Of a stretch of DNA of 64,000 nt, positions 59,058-64,000 are shown piece by piece; position 1 is the stretch's first letter; each line of letters opens with the position of its first letter. Source of the stretch: Sambucus nigra. Taxonomy: Eukaryota; Streptophyta; Magnoliopsida; Dipsacales; Adoxaceae. A program made the position numbers and the translations under genes. Below the pieces are notes generated by a model. It saw only the letters and a program-made list of their open reading frames with translations. It searched no databases and had not been told where the DNA came from. The DNA is taken from NCBI GenBank assembly GCA_949130495.1, contig OX422221.1, positions 28,498,917-28,562,916 on the forward strand, written 5' to 3'.

Positions 59058-61042
59058 TAACAGCACCTCACATAAAAACTATGGTGCGGACATACTCTAC
59101 TATCCAAATCCCGTATCACTCGTATTGAGGGGAATACAAATTCAGAATCACTCTAGAATTGTATTAACACGTACACAACAATATTGAGGCGAAGCATAGA
59201 TTCCAAGTCACTAAGAGGATGGCACATACCCGTGTCTCTTAAGACCGTCTGAACTATCAAATCGATAGCCTGTACCAAGGATATCTATCTTCTAGGGTAC
59301 GAGTCAATATCCCCCATAAGGCAACACAGGATAAGATCGTCCCAGCGCGGCAACCTCTGGGATAGCAAGTAGCGTGGGTATGTTTTTCACACATAGATAG
59401 TATATGCAAACACAATCATATAACTATACTAATATTACCTTATCAATATTAGGTATATTTCAAATCCCATAGTTACGACTTTTATCCTTATTTTCACCTC
59501 TTTCGTAAACACATATAACGGTTCGTTTCTAACCTTGATTCGGTATTATTCCAACTTACCACATAACTCTCATGGCTTTATCCTCCCAATTATAAAATTC
59601 AGTAGGTATTCATCTATTCTCTATCATAACTATTTGACGTAATTTCTCACTTTAAATACGTAGTTTCATCGTTCCTTATATAATTATCCCAAAAATACAA
59701 TTCTCATCATATATTAGAGGTCCCAAAATTTATTCATATACCCTACTGGTCCTCTTTATCTCCCAAAACATATTTTTAAGGGTGACAATGAACTATTCCT
59801 CATTAAAGTGAATTTCAACTAATTAAGAAGGAAAGATATGAGTCTGCCAGGAGGGGTCGATCGATCGAAGTCTAGGGCTCGATCGATCGAACCTTCGATC
59901 GATCGAGGCTCTGGGCTCGATTGATCGATCAAGCAGGTCTGCGAAATCTGCAGATTTGCAGTTACGGGTTTCATCTTCTAACCTTCACCAAATCCATATT
60001 TTTCATAACCAATCGACCCAAATTTTATACTACTGACATTATATCATCATACTATGAAATTTCAACGTAAAGCATGTAGATTTCTATTATTAAACATGGA
60101 TCAACAAGCCCCAAATTCATATAAAACCTTAAAAACCCTAGAATTTCATTAATATATTCCAATCCATCTTTTCCAAAGTTTTCTTCATCTACAACCTCAT
60201 AAATTCGTGGTTCAATCCTCTACATGTTAAGGGGTTTCCAGAATAATAATTAATCCATCCCTATATGCAATTTCCTATCTCATCTTTTAGGTTTCTTTCA
60301 TAAAAACTCATTCTAATTAATCCTAAACTAATATGAAAGATGCATCAATGAAATAAGAAAGATAAACACTTTCCTAGGATTTTCAGAAGTCTGGTTTGGT
60401 GCCAAAATTGGAGTAGTTGCGTTCCCCGTTTCGCGATCTACGCTTTGGCGGTGGCGGCGGTGCAAACGGGTGAGTTTTGAGCCTTGGAATGCCTTGAGAG
60501 CTCTCTCCTCTCCAATGGCCGTTCTAGTGTTTTGAGTTATCTAACCCTATGAGATAACCTAAACATATTATATAGCCCCTTTAATTTTCGTGGGTTTAAT
60601 TACCCAAAAACACAAAATGACTAAAATGCCCTCCCGGGGTACTAATTAGGCCTAAAAATGCCCCGAGACCCAAATCAAACCCCCGGGTATACTTTTCTGA
60701 CTATCTCGACCCTTACGGATGCGTTGGCGCACTCAAAATGACCATACGAATAACTTATAAAATATTCACTTTTATTTATCAATATTTAGTCCCGACGCGA
60801 CACGGGCGCGTCCCGACTCAAATTTCCAAAATTATCATTTTATTCACTCGTGACATTCAATATAACCACTATTATATATTACTTTGCTCATTAGTAATAT
60901 TCGACAAATTTCCCATAATTACTAACTCTCGTCACGTTTATAATTATAACATAATTAATTTTCGGATTTTATTAAATAATTAATTCACATTAAATTTAAT
61001 AAATCCCCAAATTAATATAGCATTAAAATACGGGGTATTACA
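58040..61042 (-). repeat. LTR shared by element D (5') and element E (3')
   Basis: On its left it has D's primer site, on its right E's polypurine tract and pol end. It therefore belongs to both. It contains (TA)n at 59007-59054, longer than in the sister LTR, and the TCGA cassette at 59858-59934. Confidence 0.92.
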
Positions 61043-61052
61043 TACCTCCCCC

Positions 61053-62600
61053 CTAATAACGGAATTTCATCCCGAAATTCAGAAAATAAGGCATACCTGG
61101 TAAGAACAAATTTGGATATCTCTCGCGCATATCGGCCTCATGCTCCCAAGTGGATTCCTCCACATTATGATGCTCCCTCTGGACCCGTACAGGTGGAACT
61201 ATCTTCGACCTCAATCTCCTCTCACTATAGTCTAGGATAGCCATCGATCTCTCCTCGTAAGAGCTGTCAGGCTGCAAGTCTATCTCATCTATCGCGATGT
61301 GAGTATGAGCCATATCATCCCGAAGATACCGTCTCAACGACGAGATGTGGAATACATCGTGAATGCGATGTAAATGCTCTGGTAGTCCCAATCTGTATGC
61401 TACTGGCCCAATCCTCTCGATAATGGGAAATGGTCCCACGTACCTCGGGGCCAATTTCCCTTTCTTCCCAAACCTCATTACTCCTTTCATAGGTGATACG
61501 CGCAGTAACACTTGGTCCCCCACATTGAACTCCCGGAAGAACCGTTTCGCATCGGCGTAGATCTTCTGCCTGTCCTGGGCTACTCGAATGCGACTCCTAA
61601 TCGTCTCAATCCTCGCGGATGTTTCTTGAATTACCTCTGGTCCTAGTAACTTGTTATCCCCCACCTCGAGCCAACAAGTTGGAGAACGACAAGGCCGGCC
61701 ATACAAAGCCTCAAATGGATCCATACCAATCGTAAACTGATAAGAGTTATTATAAGCAAACTCTACCAGTGGAAGATGTGGCTCCCAACCTCCTCCAAAA
61801 TCAAGAACACACATGCGAAGCATATCATCTAACATCTGATTAGTACGCTTTGTTTGTTCATCTGTTTGTGGGTTATAAGTTGAACTCAACCTCAACTCAG
61901 TACCCATAGCCTCCTGAAAGCTTTCCCAGAAACGTGACACGAAAATCTTGTCTCTATATGACACAATATTCAGGGGCACCCCATGTAATCTGATAATCTC
62001 AGCAATGAACAACTGGGTATACTGACCTGTGGTATAATCTGTCCGCACCGGCAGAAAATGAGCCACCTTGGTCAAACGGTCTACAATCACCCAGATAGAG
62101 TCGTGTCCCCGCTGTGATGTAGGCAACCCTATAATAAAATCCATGGAAATGCTCTCCCACTTCCACGCGGGTACTTCCAATGGCTGAAGTAATCGTGACG
62201 GTTTCTGATGGTCCACCTTCACCAGCTGGCAGGTAGAACACTTGGACACGAACTCAGCAATGTACTTCTTCATCCCATTCCACCAGTATGGCCTCCTCAT
62301 ATCCTGGTACATCTTATCTCCTCCAGGATGTACCGCAAATCGGGACCCGTGAGATTGGGTCATCACTACATGACCCAATTCTGCCCCTTCTGGAACCACT
62401 AACCTCCCATTAAACCTCAAACCCCCATCAGAACTAACATAATAGGACTCAGCACCCTCGGATAAAAGTCGTACAATCTGCTCCTGGCAAAACGGGTCTG
62501 TGGTTAGGGCCTGTATTACCCTCGTAACAATCTCGAGTGTGACTGTCATAACAGATATGAAGGAACGGGCTACTGCGTCCGGGTGACCCAACTCCTTCCA
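61053..62600 (-). pseudogene. Element E integrase and chromodomain
   Basis: The frame is open for 512 codons. The zinc finger keeps VHPGGDKMYQDMRR and CSTCQLVK. The core has SMDFIIGLPTS (first Asp kept), IVSYRDK (second Asp to Tyr, as in D) and DEQTKRTNQ (catalytic Glu to Lys). The C-terminal region has SPMKGVMRFGKKGKLAPRY and LPEHLHRIHDVFHISSL. The chromodomain has YEERSMAILD, VQREHHNVEESTWEHE and ERYPNLF. A TAG lies just upstream at about 62611. The chromodomain position expected to be Trp reads VQREHH, whereas D has VQWEHH. The enzyme cannot be active. Confidence 0.92.
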
Positions 62601-62611
62601 CTTCGCTTTCT

Positions 62612-63323
62612 AGACGTTCACTACCTCATTTACCGGTCTGCGGCTCAACGCATCAGAAACTATGTTGGCTTTCCCCGAATGATACTGTATGTCGAACTGA
62701 TAGTCCTTCACAAACTCTAACCATCTGCGCTGATGCATATTCAGCTCTCGCTGAGTGAACAGGTACTACAGTGACTTGTGATCTATGAACAAACGGAACT
62801 TTTCCCCCAATAAATAGTGTCTCCTTATCCGCAGTGCAAAAACGACCGCTGCTAACTCCAGGTCTTGGGTGGGGTAATTCTTCTCATGTAGCTTAAGCTT
62901 GCCGGAGGCAAAAGCTATAGCCTTCTCTTCCAGCTGAAGTACTCCCCCAAGTCCCCGTAAAGAGGCATCGGTGTAAACCAGGTACTCCACACCCGGCTTA
63001 GGTAAAGCAAGGACTGGTGCTGAAGTAAGCTTGTCTTTCAGCTCGTCGAAAGCCAATTGACAAGCATCATCCCAAACATATGGTACCCCTTTACGAGTTA
63101 GGTTCGTCAATGGACCCGCTATTTTGGAGAATCCCCGAATGAATCTCCTATAGTATCCGGCTAACCCCAAGAAACTACGCACTTCCATTGGTGTCATGGG
63201 CTGTCCCCACTCCCTCACCGCTGACACTTTACTCGGATCAACTGCTATCCCCTGTTCAGAAAAAAACATGCCCCAAGAACTGTACCTCTCGCAACCAGAA
63301 TCCACACTTCTCGTACTTAGCAT
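62612..63323 (-). pseudogene. Element E RNase H and RT connection
   Basis: It reads [63 protein letters not shown] and FIDHKSL, then a TAG at the same codon as in D, then YLFTQRELN and DIQYHSGK. One extra A near 63264 shifts the frame relative to D just before SEQGIAV. A TGA before [11 protein letters not shown] is also shared with D. Confidence 0.9.
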
Positions 63324-63345
63324 ACAACTGATGCTCTCATAAAGT

Positions 63346-64000
63346 TTAAAGAACCTGCCTCAAGTGCTCGGCATGCTCCTCCTCGGAGTGTGAATATATC
63401 AAAATGTCATCTATGAAGACAATGACAAACTGATCCAAGAACTCTCTGAATACTCGGTTTATTAAGTCCATGAACACGGTTGGACCATTTGTGAGGCCGA
63501 ATGGCATCACTCTGAACTCATAAGACCCATATCTCGTCAAGAAGGCAGTCTTTGAAACATCCTGCTCCATAATACATAGCTGATGGTACCCCGACCTCAG
63601 ATATATCTTTGAAAAGAATGTTGCTCCCCTCAGCTTGTCGAATAGATCATCGATTCATGGAAACGGATACTTATTCCGTATCGTGACCTTTTTCAACTCC
63701 CGGTAGTCGACACATAACCTCAGTGAACCATCTCTCTTCTTCACAAACAAGACTGGAGAGCCCCAAGGTGAGGTACTCCTGCGAATGAATCCCTGACCTA
63801 ACAGCTGCTCTATCTGATCTCGTAACTCTCGCATCTCCGCCGGAGCCATACGGTATAGAGCGCGTGCTATCGGTCTAGTATCTGGTAATAAATATATGAC
63901 AAAGTCTATCTCTCGACTGGGGGGTAGGCCTGGTATCTCCTGAAGCACATCGGAATACTCACGAACAACTGGAATTGAGTCTAACAGAATCACAACTTCC
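63346..64000 (-). pseudogene. Element E reverse transcriptase (partial)
   Basis: From the right edge: [39 protein letters not shown] and [20 protein letters not shown], then [22 protein letters not shown] (motif A Asp to Tyr), [25 protein letters not shown] and FIDDILIYS (motif C intact). The TGA stands where related elements have Arg, consistent with CGA to TGA. The domain is otherwise full-length from about 63900. Loss of the motif A Asp should abolish polymerase activity. Confidence 0.9.

Larger units (their letters stand above)
52158..61042 (-). mobile_element. Element D: internally deleted Tekay-like chromovirus
   Basis: Minus-strand order: LTR (61042-58040), primer site (58037-58024), gag start (57855), deletion junction (about 57672), RT end, RNase H, integrase, chromodomain (55152), polypurine tract, LTR (55141-52158). 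Most of gag, all of protease and the RT N-terminus are missing. The right-hand LTR also serves as the 3' LTR of element E. The two LTRs are nearly identical, implying a young event. Confidence 0.9.
58040..64000 (-). mobile_element. Element E: Tekay-like chromovirus, continuing past the right edge
   Basis: Minus-strand pol from RT (from 64000) through RNase H, integrase and chromodomain (61053) is followed by the LTR at 61042-58040. Its 5' LTR, gag and protease are outside the window. Unlike D it keeps the whole RT region. It shares several lesions with D, so both derive from one defective copy. Confidence 0.9.

Overview
The window is plant nuclear DNA, most likely from a eudicot. It is almost entirely nested transposable elements of the kind found in heterochromatin. 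I see no host gene, rRNA, tRNA, CRISPR array or bacterial-type operon. The plant assignment rests on Ty3/gypsy chromoviruses with C-terminal chromodomains and initiator-Met-tRNA primer sites, a Tat-clade gypsy element with two RNase H domains and an intron-bearing antisense gene, a Sirevirus-like copia derivative, and a CACTA (En/Spm) transposase relic. Every coding region carries stops, frameshifts or lost catalytic residues, so the genes work together only as fossils of gag-protease-RT-RNase H-integrase polyproteins.

Layout from left to right. Element A (1-4001, minus) is the 5' half of a Tekay/Del-like chromovirus and runs off the left edge. It sits inside a minus-strand LTR, F (4002-5471 and 27848-28336), which is also split by element B. 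Element B (5472-27842, plus) is a complete Tekay-like chromovirus with TSD TAAAT. B is split between RNase H and integrase by element C (10813-23378, minus; Tat-like; TSD ATGAT). C carries on its opposite strand a gene of about 3.6 kb with GT-AG introns (12390-16009). The left end of C is rearranged: a second copy of B's integrase lies between C's 3' LTR and its interior.

To the right are the 3' tail and shrunken LTR of element G (28337-29847) and the non-autonomous Sirevirus-like element J (30158-37879). J contains a solo chromovirus LTR, H (33156-36157, TSD CATTC). Next come an RNase H fragment (about 38067-38478) and a CACTA relic (40913-45892) containing solo LTR K (42420-45561, TSD CAAGT). 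A long AT-rich stretch without recognisable genes follows (45893-49163). LTR L (49164-52145, plus) has its primer site interrupted by D. D and E (52158-64000, minus) are tandem Tekay-like elements that share one LTR.

The most striking non-coding signal is a set of short palindromes, all centred on TCGA, at nearly the same place (roughly 0.9-1.2 kb from the LTR start) in most chromovirus LTRs. They also occur immediately upstream of the TATA box in the unrelated element J. Other unusual points are the antisense intron-containing gene, the duplicated LTR-plus-integrase block, the D/E tandem, and a His-to-Asp change in the Gag zinc knuckle of two different elements.
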